Positions 33,816 to 43,193 of a stretch of 64,000 nt of DNA are shown in pieces (the first letter of the stretch is position 1; each line of letters opens with the position of its first letter). Source of the DNA: SHZI01 sp963698405 (GTDB lineage: Bacteria; Pseudomonadota; Gammaproteobacteria; Steroidobacterales; GCA-2729495); the NCBI GenBank assembly GCA_963698405.1, contig CAVOQT010000017.1, positions 248,001 through 312,000 on the forward strand, given 5' to 3'. Below the pieces are notes generated by a model that had not been told where the DNA came from, did no database searches, and saw only the letters and a list, made by a program, of their open reading frames with translations. The translations under genes were made by a program, and so were the position numbers.

Positions 33816-34655
33816 CTATGAACGCGCCCGACGCTCGATGCCAGTCGTGCTGAGAATCCGGCTGGCAATCTCCTCGATGGAAAACTGCGTGGTATCGACC
33901 CAGCGGATCTGGTAACGGCTATACAAGGCCTCTGCACCACGCAGCTCATAGCGCACCTGCTCCGCTGATGCATAACGGCCTTCAGAACGCCGTTCACGAC
34001 GAATCTGCTGCAGGCGTTCCGGAGTAATACTCAGCCCGAACAGCTTCTGACGATACGGTTCAAGCACTTTCGGTAAACGCCCCGTTTCGAATTCATCTTC
34101 GGACAGGGGATAGTTGGCGGCAAACACCCCATAGGTCAGTGCCAGGTACAGGCAGGTTGGCGTCTTGCCCGAGCGCGACACACCCAGCAGGATGACATCC
34201 GCACGCGCGTAATCATTGGTACGGGCACCATCATCGTTATTGAGTGCAAAATTGGTCGCTTCCATGCGCCTGTCATAACTACCCGCATCCTTCATGCCGT
34301 GAGCCCGGCCGGATGTATGTGAGGAGCGCATCAGCAGTTCGCGCTCCATCGGCCCCAGATAGGTGGCAAAGAAATCCAGGAACAGGCCATTGACCCCGGT
34401 AAAGCACTCACGGATATGGTCATGCACCAGCGTGCTGAAAATGATAGGCCTGGCGCCTGTTTCGCTAACTGCTGCATTGATGCGCCGGATGGTTTCATCT
34501 GCCTTGTCAACAGTATCGATAAATGGCACAGTCACCTGGTCGAATTCGTATTCTTCAAACTGCGTCAACAGGCTGCGGCCCAGCGTTTCTGCGGTCACGC
34601 CGGTCTGATCCGACAGAAAAAATACGACGCGTCGATTGATGTTTTTCTGGGTCAT
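33816..34655 (-). CDS. ppsR: Phosphoenolpyruvate synthase regulatory protein PpsR
   Basis: Bifunctional kinase/pyrophosphorylase (DUF299) that inactivates and reactivates PpsA by reversible phosphorylation of a threonine. It is 279 aa. Hallmarks: VVFFLSDQTGVTAETLGRSL at the N-terminus, TLVHDHIRE, and the P-loop GVSRSGKTPTCLYLA near residue 155, followed by FAANYPLSEDEF and KLFGLSITPERL. It is divergent from its target ppsA, with 62 bp between the start codons, the standard arrangement. Confidence 0.96.
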   Translation of the reverse strand: MTQKNINRRVVFFLSDQTGVTAETLGRSLLTQFEEYEFDQVTVPFIDTVDKADETIRRINAAVSETGARPIIFSTLVHDHIRECFTGVNGLFLDFFATYLGPMERELLMRSSHTSGRAHGMKDAGSYDRRMEATNFALNNDDGARTNDYARADVILLGVSRSGKTPTCLYLALTYGVFAANYPLSEDEFETGRLPKVLEPYRQKLFGLSITPERLQQIRRERRSEGRYASAEQVRYELRGAEALYSRYQIRWVDTTQFSIEEIASRILSTTGIERRARS

Positions 34656-34717
34656 TGTGGACTGGCTTCGTTGGCTGCGATGAGCCGATCATGGCCGGTC
34701 GCGACATTGGAGGCAAC

Positions 34718-37087
34718 TTGGAACCCTACGTAATCCCCCTGCAGTCATTGCGACTCACCGATGTCCATCGCGTGGGCGGCAAGAATGCCTCGCTGGGTGA
34801 AATGATTGGCCAGCTCTCGGCACTGGATGTACGGGTACCTGGCGGATTTGCCACCACCGCGCATGCCTATCGGGAATTCCTGCACCAGGACAACCTTGAT
34901 GTGCGCATCGACAGCCTGCTGAGCGACCTCGATACAGACAACATCGAGCAACTCACCCGCTACGGAAAAACAATCCGCGACTGGATCCTCGCCACGCCAC
35001 TGCCGTCGGCGCTTTTATCGGCCATCGAATCCGCATGGAAAACGATGAGCGCCGGGCAACCCGAGGACATGGCTGTAGCGGTTCGCTCCTCGGCAACGGC
35101 TGAAGACCTGCCCGAGGCGTCCTTCGCCGGTCAGCAGGAGACCTTCCTCAATATCCGCGGGCTGCCGCGGCTGATCGAAGCCGTGCACCACGTCTTTGCC
35201 TCGCTGTACAACGATCGCGCCATCGCCTACCGCGTGCACCAGAACTTCGACCACAAGCTGGTGGCACTTTCGGTCGGCGTGCAGCATATGGTGCGTTCGG
35301 ACCTGGGCTCCAGCGGCGTCATGTTCACACTCGACACCGAGTCGGGCTTTCGCGATGTCGTATTCATCACCTCCGCCTGGGGACTCGGCGAAACCGTGGT
35401 CCAGGGCGCAGTAAATCCCGACGAGTTCTATGTCTACAAGCCAGCGCTGAAGAGCGGCCACCAGGCCATCCTGCGCCGCAAGCTCGGCACCAAGAAACTC
35501 CGCATGGTTTTCAATGATCAGCCGGAGCCCGGACGGACGGTGCGTACAGAAGATGTGGCGCCAGCCGACTCCGCACGCTTCTCACTGACCGACCAGGACG
35601 TCGAAACGCTGGCCCGCTATGCCCTCGTGATTGAATCGCACTACAACTGCCCAATGGATATCGAATGGGGCAAGGACGGACGTGACGGTCAGATCTATCT
35701 GCTGCAGGCCCGTCCGGAAACCGTACAGAGCCGCTCCGGCAATACGCTGCTGCGCTACCGGCTGAAAGGCAATGCCAACATCCTGGTCCGCGGGCGAAGC
35801 ATCGGGCAGCGTATCGGCGCCGGACAGGCACGCATCATCGACAGCACAGCCGAGATGGGCCTGCTGCGCGACGGCGATGTACTGGTAGCAGACATGACCG
35901 ACCCGGACTGGGAGCCGATCATGAAGCGCGCCTCAGCCATCGTGACGAACCGCGGCGGACGCACCTGTCACGCAGCGATCATTGCCAGAGAACTCGGCAT
36001 TCCCGCCGTCGTGGGCTGCGGTGATGCAACCCGGCTGATCAAGGACGGCACACCGGTAACCGTATCCTGCGCAGAAGGCGATGAAGGTCTGGTATACGAC
36101 GGCATTCTCGACTACGAACAGCAGAAGATAGAACTTGCCAATCTGCCGCCGCTGCCGGTCAAGATCATGATGAATGTCGGCAATCCGGATTGCGCCTTCG
36201 ATTTCGCCAGCCTCCCCCATCAGGGCATCGGACTGGCCCGACTGGAGTTCATCGTCAATCGCATGATCGGCGTGCACCCGAAAGCCATACTGGATTTCGA
36301 TCGTCTGCCTGCCGACCTCAAAGAGGTGATACGCGAGCAGACGGCGGGCTATGCGGACCCGGTTGAGTTTTTTGTGGCCCGACTGACTGAGGGCATCAGC
36401 ACTATTGCGGCCGCCTTCGCGCCTCACCCGGTCATCGTGCGTCTGTCGGATTTCAAGTCGAACGAATATGCCAACCTGATCGGCGGCAAGCTGTACGAAC
36501 CGCATGAAGAAAACCCGATGCTCGGCTTTCGCGGTGCTTCACGCTATGTATCCGACAGCTTCAAGCCCTGCTTTGAACTGGAATGCCGTGCCTTGCGCCG
36601 GGTCCGCAATGATATGGGCCTGACCAACGTCGAGGTCATGGTGCCTTTCGTGCGCAGCGTTGGAGAAGCCAGACGCGTAACCGAACTGCTGGCAGAAAAC
36701 GGGCTCCGGCGCGGTGAGAACGGATTACGCCTGATCATGATGTGCGAGCTGCCTACCAATGCACTGCTGGCCCATCAGTACCTGCAGTATTTCGACGGCA
36801 TGTCGATCGGCTCAAACGACCTCACGCAGCTCACGCTGGGGCTGGACCGCGACTCCGGACTGATCGCCGACCTGTTCGATGAGCGCGATGAGTCGGTCCG
36901 GATGCTGATCAAGATGGCAATCGACGCCTGCAAGCAGGAAGGCAAGTACATCGGCATCTGCGGGCAGGGTCCCTCCGATCATCCGGACTTTGCCCGCTGG
37001 TTGATCTCTGAAGGCATCAGCAGCATTTCCCTGAACCCGGATACCGTTATCGAGACCTGGCTCTTTCTTGCCGGGAAAACCGTATAG
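34718..37087 (+). CDS. ppsA: Phosphoenolpyruvate synthase
   Basis: Converts pyruvate and ATP to PEP, AMP and phosphate for gluconeogenesis. It is 789 aa from TTG 34718. This start is chosen because the next residues, EPYVIPLQSLRLTDVHRVGG, line up with the N-termini of other PpsA proteins and GGAGG lies just upstream; ATG 34691 is the alternative. ATP-grasp-like domain (AVRSSATAEDLPEASFAGQQ), phosphohistidine domain (GGRTCHAAIIARELGIPAVVG) and PEP-binding barrel (MCELPTN, then IGSNDLTQLTLGLDRDSG) are in normal order. Paired with its regulator ppsR. Confidence 0.97.
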   Translation: MEPYVIPLQSLRLTDVHRVGGKNASLGEMIGQLSALDVRVPGGFATTAHAYREFLHQDNLDVRIDSLLSDLDTDNIEQLTRYGKTIRDWILATPLPSALLSAIESAWKTMSAGQPEDMAVAVRSSATAEDLPEASFAGQQETFLNIRGLPRLIEAVHHVFASLYNDRAIAYRVHQNFDHKLVALSVGVQHMVRSDLGSSGVMFTLDTESGFRDVVFITSAWGLGETVVQGAVNPDEFYVYKPALKSGHQAILRRKLGTKKLRMVFNDQPEPGRTVRTEDVAPADSARFSLTDQDVETLARYALVIESHYNCPMDIEWGKDGRDGQIYLLQARPETVQSRSGNTLLRYRLKGNANILVRGRSIGQRIGAGQARIIDSTAEMGLLRDGDVLVADMTDPDWEPIMKRASAIVTNRGGRTCHAAIIARELGIPAVVGCGDATRLIKDGTPVTVSCAEGDEGLVYDGILDYEQQKIELANLPPLPVKIMMNVGNPDCAFDFASLPHQGIGLARLEFIVNRMIGVHPKAILDFDRLPADLKEVIREQTAGYADPVEFFVARLTEGISTIAAAFAPHPVIVRLSDFKSNEYANLIGGKLYEPHEENPMLGFRGASRYVSDSFKPCFELECRALRRVRNDMGLTNVEVMVPFVRSVGEARRVTELLAENGLRRGENGLRLIMMCELPTNALLAHQYLQYFDGMSIGSNDLTQLTLGLDRDSGLIADLFDERDESVRMLIKMAIDACKQEGKYIGICGQGPSDHPDFARWLISEGISSISLNPDTVIETWLFLAGKTV

Positions 37088-37103
37088 CCTGAGGAGTCCG
37101 GTC

Positions 37104-37478
37104 ATGACCACAGCATACTGGTGCGTATTCGTGGCAATGCTCATGCCCATTATCTGGGCCGGTGCATCCAAAGCCGGAGTGAAGAGCTTCGACAATGCCA
37201 AGCCACGTGACTATCTGGCCAGCCTGCAGGGCTGGCGACAGCGGGCAAACTGGGCGCAGGCCAATTCCCATGAAAGTTTTCCGGCGTTTGCAGCTGGCGT
37301 CATCATTGCGCATCTGGCCGGCGCTGCTCAGCCCACTATCGACATGCTGGCGCTGGGCTATATCGCCGCACGCATCCTGTACGGCATCTTCTATATCGCT
37401 GACCGCTCCACCCTGCGCTCGCTGGTCTGGGTCGCCGGTCTCGGCTGCATTATCGGACTGTTCGTCGCTGCAGCCTGA
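37104..37478 (+). CDS. MAPEG family membrane protein
   Basis: 124 aa from ATG 37104 with a strong GAGGAG site, 16 bp after ppsA. Four hydrophobic segments and the conserved WRQRANWAQANSHESFPAFAAG block mark the MAPEG family (membrane-associated eicosanoid and glutathione metabolism). The bacterial members of this subgroup lack a defined role. Possibly co-transcribed with ppsA. Confidence 0.88.
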   Translation: MTTAYWCVFVAMLMPIIWAGASKAGVKSFDNAKPRDYLASLQGWRQRANWAQANSHESFPAFAAGVIIAHLAGAAQPTIDMLALGYIAARILYGIFYIADRSTLRSLVWVAGLGCIIGLFVAAA

Positions 37479-37497
37479 TCTGGCCTGATACGCTCGC

Positions 37498-38058
37498 TCA
37501 GTCTGTTGCGGTCGGCAACCGCAGCAGCTGCGCACGGTAGTGCCGCAGTTCAGCTATCGATTCGTGGATGTCAGCAAGCGCCAGATGCTCGGTGTTCTTG
37601 ACCACCCCCGCCAAAGCAGCCGGCGCCCACAAGCCGGCCAGAATCTTCAGCGTCGAAACATCGAGATTGCGGTAATGAAAAAAGGCTTCCAGCGTCGGCA
37701 TCTCGCGCGCCATGAACCGACGATCCTGACAGATACTGTTACCGCACATCGGCGATGCCTTGGGGGCCAGATGCTGCGCCAGGAAGGCCAGGGTCTGCTG
37801 CTCAGCCTGTACCGCTGTCACCTTGCTCGCACGAACCCGCTCTGTGAGGCCCGACCTGCCGTGCTGCCGGGTATTCCACTCGTCCATCCCTGCGAGTACC
37901 GCATCGCTCTGATGAATCGCCAGCACCGGCCCCTCTGCAATGACCTGCAGATCAGCATCGGTAACGACCGTCGCAATCTCGATGATAGAATCGTTCTGGC
38001 AATCGAGACCAGTCATCTCCAGATCAATCCAGATCAGTCTGTGCATCTGTGCACTCAT
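37498..38058 (-). CDS. orn: Oligoribonuclease Orn
   Basis: 3'-5' exoribonuclease that degrades 2-5 nt RNAs and pGpG; essential in many Gammaproteobacteria. It is 186 aa from ATG 38058. DEDDh catalytic residues: WIDLEMTGLD, LAIHQSD, the SICQDRRFM region and HYRNLDVSTLK with ADIHES at the end. An isoform could start at ATG 38046. It is divergent from rsgA with only 25 bp between the two start codons, the conserved orn/rsgA pair. Confidence 0.96.
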   Translation of the reverse strand: MSAQMHRLIWIDLEMTGLDCQNDSIIEIATVVTDADLQVIAEGPVLAIHQSDAVLAGMDEWNTRQHGRSGLTERVRASKVTAVQAEQQTLAFLAQHLAPKASPMCGNSICQDRRFMAREMPTLEAFFHYRNLDVSTLKILAGLWAPAALAGVVKNTEHLALADIHESIAELRHYRAQLLRLPTATD

Positions 38059-38083
38059 CAGCCAGGATCCTCGCAAAACAATT

Positions 38084-39001
38084 ATGGCAACTGACGCCGC
38101 GCGGGATTCTAGCAAAGCCGGCCTGGTAATCGCGGCCCATGGCCGACGCGGCATTATCGAGACAGCCGAGGGCAGCGCCCTGCCTTACGTGGTTCGTGGC
38201 CGGCACTTGCAGGTCTGCTGCGGGGATCGTGTGAATTGGCAGGCATTCTCTGCTTCAGATCCGGTGGTCGTTAGTGGCATTCAGGCTCGCCAGAATCAAC
38301 TCAGTCGGCAGCCCGCCCGGGGCAGCAAGCCGGAAACCATCGCAGCAAACATCAGCCACCTGATCGTCGTCATGGCTGCGCTACCAGCCCCTGACCTGTT
38401 CATCACCGACCGTTACCTGTGTGCCGCACACCTGATGGGTGCACAGGCGGCAATCGTCTGGAACAAGGTCGACATGGCCGCGTTGCCAGAGGCAGAACTC
38501 GCCACTTACCCTGCGATTGGTTATCCGCTGTTTCCGGTATCCGCCGTTACGGGCTTCGGCCTGGACGCCTTGCTCAGCTGGTCAGACCAGGGCACAGGGC
38601 TGCTCGTCGGCCAGTCGGGTGTGGGCAAGTCCTCGCTGCTTAACCGTCTGGTACCCGGGTCTGATACCGCAACCGGTCGGCTCTCTGCCGCCAACGACGA
38701 AGGCCGGCACACCACGACTGCTTCGATCATGTACACGCTGGAGGGCGGCGGTCGTCTGATCGATACGCCCGGCGTACGCGATTTCGTCCCGGCCATACCG
38801 GATTTGCGCGATATTGCGCACAGTTTCGTGGAGATCGGCACCACCGGCCACGACTGTCGCTTTGCTGATTGCAGCCACCTGCGCGAGCCGGACTGCGCAG
38901 TGAGCGCTGCGGTACTGAATGGTCTTATCGACAGCCGACGCTACGAAAGCTACCGGCGACTCATGAACCTCGCCAACCAGGCAGCCGGACAGGCTTACTG
39001 A
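38084..39001 (+). CDS. rsgA: Ribosome small subunit-dependent GTPase RsgA
   Basis: Checks maturation of the 30S subunit. It is 305 aa from ATG 38084. An N-terminal OB-fold is followed by a circularly permuted GTPase with G4 (VWNKVD) before G1 (GQSGVGKSSLLN) and G3 (DTPGVRDF). The C-terminal zinc knuckle is C-x4-C-x-H-x5-C in CRFADCSHLREPDC. The start codon lies between orn and rsgA; upstream in-frame codons fall inside orn and are rejected. Its end overlaps convergent recR by 7 bp. Confidence 0.96.
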   Translation: MATDAARDSSKAGLVIAAHGRRGIIETAEGSALPYVVRGRHLQVCCGDRVNWQAFSASDPVVVSGIQARQNQLSRQPARGSKPETIAANISHLIVVMAALPAPDLFITDRYLCAAHLMGAQAAIVWNKVDMAALPEAELATYPAIGYPLFPVSAVTGFGLDALLSWSDQGTGLLVGQSGVGKSSLLNRLVPGSDTATGRLSAANDEGRHTTTASIMYTLEGGGRLIDTPGVRDFVPAIPDLRDIAHSFVEIGTTGHDCRFADCSHLREPDCAVSAAVLNGLIDSRRYESYRRLMNLANQAAGQAY

Positions 39002-39603
39002 TCAGCGCCGATATGCGTACGCGCAGCGATGGCGTGCGACAGGGTACCGGCATCCACATACTCAAGTTCGCCACCCATCGGCACACCATGTGCGATACGC
39101 GTGGCGCGAATCCGGCGTTCCCGTGCAATACCGGCGAGGTAACCGGCTGTCGCCTCACCCTCCACCGTGGCACTGGTAGCCAGAATCAGCTCACGCGTCG
39201 CACCGTCGGCCAGCTGCTGTTCAAGCAGGGGGATGCCGAGCTCAGCGGGACCGATGCCATCCAGTGGTGAAAGGCGGCCCATCAGCACGAAGTACCGGCC
39301 GCGAAAGCTGCCTGACTCTTCGATGGCCACGACATCGGCGGGCGTCTCGACGACACACACCAGACCGTGATCACGACGCGGATCGCCGCAGATCATGCAC
39401 AGTTCAGCTTCGGCAAACATGCGACAACGGGTACACAGCCCCACCTTGTCCAGTGCCGCCTGCAAGGCTGCAACAATCCGCCCTGCCCCGTCCCGGTCAC
39501 GATCGAGCAAATGAAAGGCCATGCGCTGCGAGGACTTCGGCCCGACACCGGGCAGACAGCGCAGCGCAGTCAACAGATCCTGGAGGAGCGGCGTAAATGC
39601 CAT
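38995..39603 (-). CDS. recR: Recombination protein RecR
   Basis: Works with RecF/RecO to load RecA at gaps. It is 202 aa. Helix-hairpin-helix (LPGVGPKSSQRMAFHLL), C4 zinc finger (CTRCRMFAEAELCMIC), Toprim domain (VVETPADVVAIEESGSFRGRYFVLMGRLSPLDGIGP) and Walker-B-like C-terminus (GGELEYVDAGTLSHAI) are in order. It is the last gene of dnaX-ybaB-recR. Confidence 0.97.
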   Translation of the reverse strand: MAFTPLLQDLLTALRCLPGVGPKSSQRMAFHLLDRDRDGAGRIVAALQAALDKVGLCTRCRMFAEAELCMICGDPRRDHGLVCVVETPADVVAIEESGSFRGRYFVLMGRLSPLDGIGPAELGIPLLEQQLADGATRELILATSATVEGEATAGYLAGIARERRIRATRIAHGVPMGGELEYVDAGTLSHAIAARTHIGADQ

Positions 39604-39619
39604 GCGAACTGATACCTGC

Positions 39620-39943
39620 TCAGAATGGCAACTTGAAACCCGGTGGCAAGCCGAGTCCCGAAGTCATGCCACCGAGCTTCTCCTGGCTCGTCCGCTCCAC
39701 CTTGCGTAAAGCATCATTGAAGGCAGCAACCAGCACATCCTCAAGCATCTCACGATCTTCGCCGAGCAAGGCAGGGTCAAGCGTGATGCCGCGCACTTCG
39801 TGCTTGCAACTCATGCGGATCTTGACGAGCCCGCCACCTGCTTCACCGCTGACTTCGATGCCGGCCAGTTCCTCCTGTGCCTTCTGCATCTGCTCCTGCA
39901 TCCGCTGGGCCTGCTTCATCAACTGACCGAGATCGGCTTTCAT
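39620..39943 (-). CDS. ybaB: Nucleoid-associated protein YbaB/EbfC
   Basis: 107-aa DNA-binding dimer. The N-terminal helix (LGQLMKQAQRMQEQMQKAQEEL) and central strands (VEVSGEAGGGLVKIRMSCKHE-like: VSGEAGGGLVKIRMSC) are typical, with the conserved MTSGLGLPPGFKLPF at the end. It lies between dnaX (7 bp upstream) and recR, the conserved operon. Confidence 0.96.
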   Translation of the reverse strand: MKADLGQLMKQAQRMQEQMQKAQEELAGIEVSGEAGGGLVKIRMSCKHEVRGITLDPALLGEDREMLEDVLVAAFNDALRKVERTSQEKLGGMTSGLGLPPGFKLPF

Positions 39944-39950
39944 ATCGCAC

Positions 39951-41573
39951 TCACTTTCTTTTGGCTGGTTTTTCGGAATTGGCGGGTGGCGAAGGACGGA
40001 CCGAATCAGCGATCACTTCGGCACCGAACAGCTCGCCCATCGCGCGAACGTTGCTATCTGCAGCGATAGCCTCACGCGCCCTGCGCTGCTGCTCATCCTC
40101 GCTGCGGGCCTGACGCGCCGCTACCGTATCTCGCACACCCTCGTCGATTGCAAACTGCAGCTTGCACTCACCGCCAAGCGACGCATTGACAGCTGCGGCC
40201 AGGCGTACCTTCAGGCTGTCGGTCAGCAGATGGGCATTACGGCGTTCGATACTGAGGCGCAATTCGCCAGCCGACTGTGCAGCCAGTGCACAGTTGGCCG
40301 CCAGCTGACGGGCTGCGGCATCCAGGCCCAGCGTGGCAGCAAAGGCTGGCCAATCGCGAATCTCGCCGCCAACCACTCCGGTGGAAGCTGGAGCCGGCAC
40401 CGGTTTCTGCGGCGGCGCTGAATGTGCCGCTGGCGATGTGCGCGGAGCAGAACCTGCCGCAGGCACTACAGCGACACTGGCCGCGCTCTCCGCCCGGTCA
40501 AAGGCCAATATGCGCAGCAGGGTCATTTCAAAGCCGGTGCGTGGATCGGGTGCCAGATGCAGGTCGCGACGTCCCAACACGGCGATCTGATACATGAGCT
40601 GTACCGTTTCAGCCGGCAATTGCTCCGCCAGCCGGGCCAGCAGCGCCGTATCCTCATCCGACTCCACGGCTGCCAGACCAGCCAGCTGGATCACGGCGAT
40701 CTGCTGCAGCAAGGTTGCCAGACCAGCAAGCACATCTTCGTAATCGGGGACCACTTCGTCAAGCTGCCTTACCTGACTCATCAGTCCCGGGGCATCACCC
40801 TGCGCCAACGCTTCCAGCAGACCGGTCAGCCGCTGACGGTCAAGGCTGCCGAGCATCTCCGCAACTTCACTATCCCGAACCGCACCATTGCCGAATGCGA
40901 GCGCCTGGTCGAGCAGACTCAGCGCATCGCGCATGCTGCCCGCCGCAGCCCGGGACAGCCGTTGCAATGCGGAGGCTTCGGCACTGATGCCCTCGCTGGC
41001 ACAGATACTCGTCAGGCGATCAACGATGCCCACCTGCGACAGGCGCTTGAGATTGAACTGCAGGCAACGCGACAGTACCGTCACCGGGATCTTCTGCGGA
41101 TCGGTCGTTGCGAGCAGGAACTTGATGTGCGGCGGCGGCTCCTCAAGGGTCTTCAGCAAGCCATTGAAGGCCTGCTTTGACAGCATGTGGACTTCGTCAA
41201 CCAGATAAACCTTGAAACGACCGCTGGCCGGCGTGTATTGCGCGTTATCCAGTATCTCGCGAATGTCATCGATACCGGTTCTTGATGCTGCGTCCACTTC
41301 AAGAAAATCGACGAAGCGTCCGGCATCAATCGCTATACAGCTGGCGCACGAGCCACAGGGTGTCGCACTGACGCCCTGCTCGCAGTTCAGCGCCTTGACG
41401 AAAATCCGCGCGATGGTGGTCTTGCCGATGCCGCGCGTACCGGTAAACAGGAACGCGTGATGCAGTCGACCGGAACTGAGTGCATTTTCAAGCGCCCGGA
41501 CCACGTGGCTCTGACCGGCAACATCGGCAAAGGTCTTGGGACGCCACTTGCGGGCCAGCGCGAGATAGCTCAT
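39951..41573 (-). CDS. dnaX: DNA polymerase III subunits gamma and tau
   Basis: Clamp-loader ATPase. It is 540 aa, shorter than the E. coli tau (643 aa). Walker A GTRGIGKTTIARIF near residue 45, a zinc module with four Cys (CEQGVSATPCGSCASC), Walker B VYLVDEVHMLS and the sensor RCLQFNLKRL are present. The C-terminal part has the tau Pro/Ala-rich linker and a short polymerase-binding domain. No A-AAA-AAG frameshift signal is visible at the usual position. The 4.5S RNA gene lies 47 bp upstream on the same strand. Confidence 0.96.
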   Translation of the reverse strand: MSYLALARKWRPKTFADVAGQSHVVRALENALSSGRLHHAFLFTGTRGIGKTTIARIFVKALNCEQGVSATPCGSCASCIAIDAGRFVDFLEVDAASRTGIDDIREILDNAQYTPASGRFKVYLVDEVHMLSKQAFNGLLKTLEEPPPHIKFLLATTDPQKIPVTVLSRCLQFNLKRLSQVGIVDRLTSICASEGISAEASALQRLSRAAAGSMRDALSLLDQALAFGNGAVRDSEVAEMLGSLDRQRLTGLLEALAQGDAPGLMSQVRQLDEVVPDYEDVLAGLATLLQQIAVIQLAGLAAVESDEDTALLARLAEQLPAETVQLMYQIAVLGRRDLHLAPDPRTGFEMTLLRILAFDRAESAASVAVVPAAGSAPRTSPAAHSAPPQKPVPAPASTGVVGGEIRDWPAFAATLGLDAAARQLAANCALAAQSAGELRLSIERRNAHLLTDSLKVRLAAAVNASLGGECKLQFAIDEGVRDTVAARQARSEDEQQRRAREAIAADSNVRAMGELFGAEVIADSVRPSPPANSEKPAKRK

Positions 41574-41620
41574 GAAATCTGTTGGACCAGGTTCTGAATT
41601 TATCGGAATGCGGACTTAGT

Positions 41621-41728
41621 GAGCCCGCGCCAGCCACACCCCGGCGCCCGGCATCACCGTTACCGCTGCTTCCTTCCGGACCTGACGGGATTCACGACTA
41701 GCCGCCGCGAGGGGACCAGCGCGGACTC
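41621..41728 (-). ncRNA. ffs: 4.5S RNA of the signal recognition particle
   Basis: Minus-strand RNA with the diagnostic SRP core GTCCGGAAGGAAGCAGC (GGAA tetraloop). The 5' end GAGTCCGCGC pairs fully with the 3' end GCGCGGGCTC (10 bp, one G-U). Total 108 nt, close to the 114 nt of E. coli. Located upstream of dnaX on the same strand, as in several Gammaproteobacteria. Confidence 0.95.
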
Positions 41729-41734
41729 GGGCAC

Positions 41735-41763
41735 AGGGTATGCGGTGCACTCCCTTTCGGCAA
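41735..41763 (-). promoter_or_regulatory. Probable ffs promoter
   Basis: On the minus strand TTGCCG (41763-41758) and TACCCT (41740-41735) are separated by 17 nt. The predicted transcription start, 7 nt after the -10, is the 5' end of the paired 4.5S RNA (41728). The -10 is a weak match (3/6), so support rests mainly on spacing. Confidence 0.5.
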
Positions 41764-41786
41764 GCGGGAGGCTATATACTGGAAGC

Positions 41787-42044
41787 ATGAAAAACGACCG
41801 GCTGCAACAGCTACTGAAAGAACTGCACAAGGAACTGGGCGCCACCGAAGCGCTTGATCCGCAGTCGCGCGGCCTGATCGAACAGGTGCTGAATGATGTC
41901 GACCGGATCGAGCAGCACCTGGAACCGCCCGCCAGCATTGAAACACGGCTCAGGGAAGTCGTCCTGCAGTTTGAAAGCGAGCATCCGCGCCTGGCTACGA
42001 CCGTCCGTCAGCTGGCCGACGCACTGGGCAAGCTGGGAATCTGA
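41787..42044 (+). CDS. DUF4404 family small protein
   Basis: 85 aa from ATG 41787 (GGAAG directly upstream). Mostly helical and charged: LQQLLKELHKELGATEAL, IEQVLNDVDRIEQHLEPP, LQFESEHPRLATTVRQLADA, LGKLGI. The final segment is the family signature. No function is established. It stands alone, divergent from ffs and convergent with the Rieske gene. Confidence 0.75.
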   Translation: MKNDRLQQLLKELHKELGATEALDPQSRGLIEQVLNDVDRIEQHLEPPASIETRLREVVLQFESEHPRLATTVRQLADALGKLGI

Positions 42045-42070
42045 AGCCCGCGCCGGAGCGTGCCGGGCAT

Positions 42071-43186
42071 TCAGCCCTGTAGATCAGCCGGCCGAACCAG
42101 CGGCACCGTATCAAACACCCAGTTGCGGGACTCACGTCGCCCGGGACTCGGAATCGTATGCAGGCGCGACGCCGGATGCTCACGGTGGATCGCTTCGCTA
42201 TCGATACGCCAGCCGCGGGATTCCCACTCGCGAAGGTAACGCCGGTAGATCAGCTGAATCGCATCGGCCTTTACCGACAGATCCGAGGTGGTGCCCCGGG
42301 GCGGTGCAACAGGCTCGATTTTCTCGATGACGGCACGATCCTCTTCAACGATGGCCCGGTTACGCTTGTCGACGGTAGCGTCAAGCAGTGGGCTGGTAAA
42401 GAAATTGCGCGCATTGATCAGGAATGAACGCGTTTCATACTCGTCCACCGGTGTATCGAACGCATACTGAAATGACGACATCCGCGCATTCATTCGAATA
42501 CGCGTAATGAACTGGGCCGGCCCGTGGAAGGTCGTACCTGCAACCGTTTCGGTATCACCGGGCCGAAAGTACTTGAACAGGCCACCTGCCTGCGTCCTGA
42601 ATCGCACCTCCATACCTGCCCCCCACTCGCTCTCCTGCGTCTGGTAGTCAGGCATGTGGTAATCCGGGTCCTTGCCCTTGCGTCCTACAAAATGCACGAA
42701 CTCGGCATGTGCCGGATCCAGCGCATTCTCCACCACGCGCGCATAGTTGGCCTTCAGGGAAAAATCCAGCGTGGTGCAGCGCCAGGCCGGATTACCCCAT
42801 TCCTCGATCTCCATGATCGGTGGACGCTGGCCCTCGGGCAGATCGCCGAGAAAGACGAACACCAAGCCATACTTTTCCTGCACTGGATAGGCATCGACGC
42901 GCGCTCGCGCTGTCATCGGCGGCTGGACCGGACCCAGGGAAGGAATACGCTCACATTGACCACTGCCGTTGAATTCCCATCCGTGATACGGGCAAACAAC
43001 GCGATTGTTGCGCACCCAGCCATCGGCCAGCGAACCGCTGCGGTGCAGGCAGACATTACTGAGGCAATGCGGCGTACCTGCTGCGTCCCGAAACAGGACG
43101 AAGTTCTGGCCGAGCATGCGGACTTTGACGGGCTTTTGGCCAAGCGCGCCCACCTGTTCTGCCGGATACCAGAAATTGATGAACAT
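42071..43186 (-). CDS. Rieske non-heme iron oxygenase, large subunit-like
   Basis: 371 aa. The N-terminal Rieske [2Fe-2S] domain has CLHRSG and CPYHGW about 18 residues apart. The catalytic domain has the mononuclear iron facial triad pattern D-x2-H-x4-H in ENALDPAHAEFVH. This fits oxygenases of the phenylpropionate dioxygenase/vanillate demethylase type. The substrate is unknown and no reductase or ferredoxin gene is adjacent. It is preceded by a tetR gene only 7 bp away on the same strand, so both are likely repressed together. Confidence 0.88.
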   Translation of the reverse strand: MFINFWYPAEQVGALGQKPVKVRMLGQNFVLFRDAAGTPHCLSNVCLHRSGSLADGWVRNNRVVCPYHGWEFNGSGQCERIPSLGPVQPPMTARARVDAYPVQEKYGLVFVFLGDLPEGQRPPIMEIEEWGNPAWRCTTLDFSLKANYARVVENALDPAHAEFVHFVGRKGKDPDYHMPDYQTQESEWGAGMEVRFRTQAGGLFKYFRPGDTETVAGTTFHGPAQFITRIRMNARMSSFQYAFDTPVDEYETRSFLINARNFFTSPLLDATVDKRNRAIVEEDRAVIEKIEPVAPPRGTTSDLSVKADAIQLIYRRYLREWESRGWRIDSEAIHREHPASRLHTIPSPGRRESRNWVFDTVPLVRPADLQG

Positions 43187-43193
43187 CAGGCGC

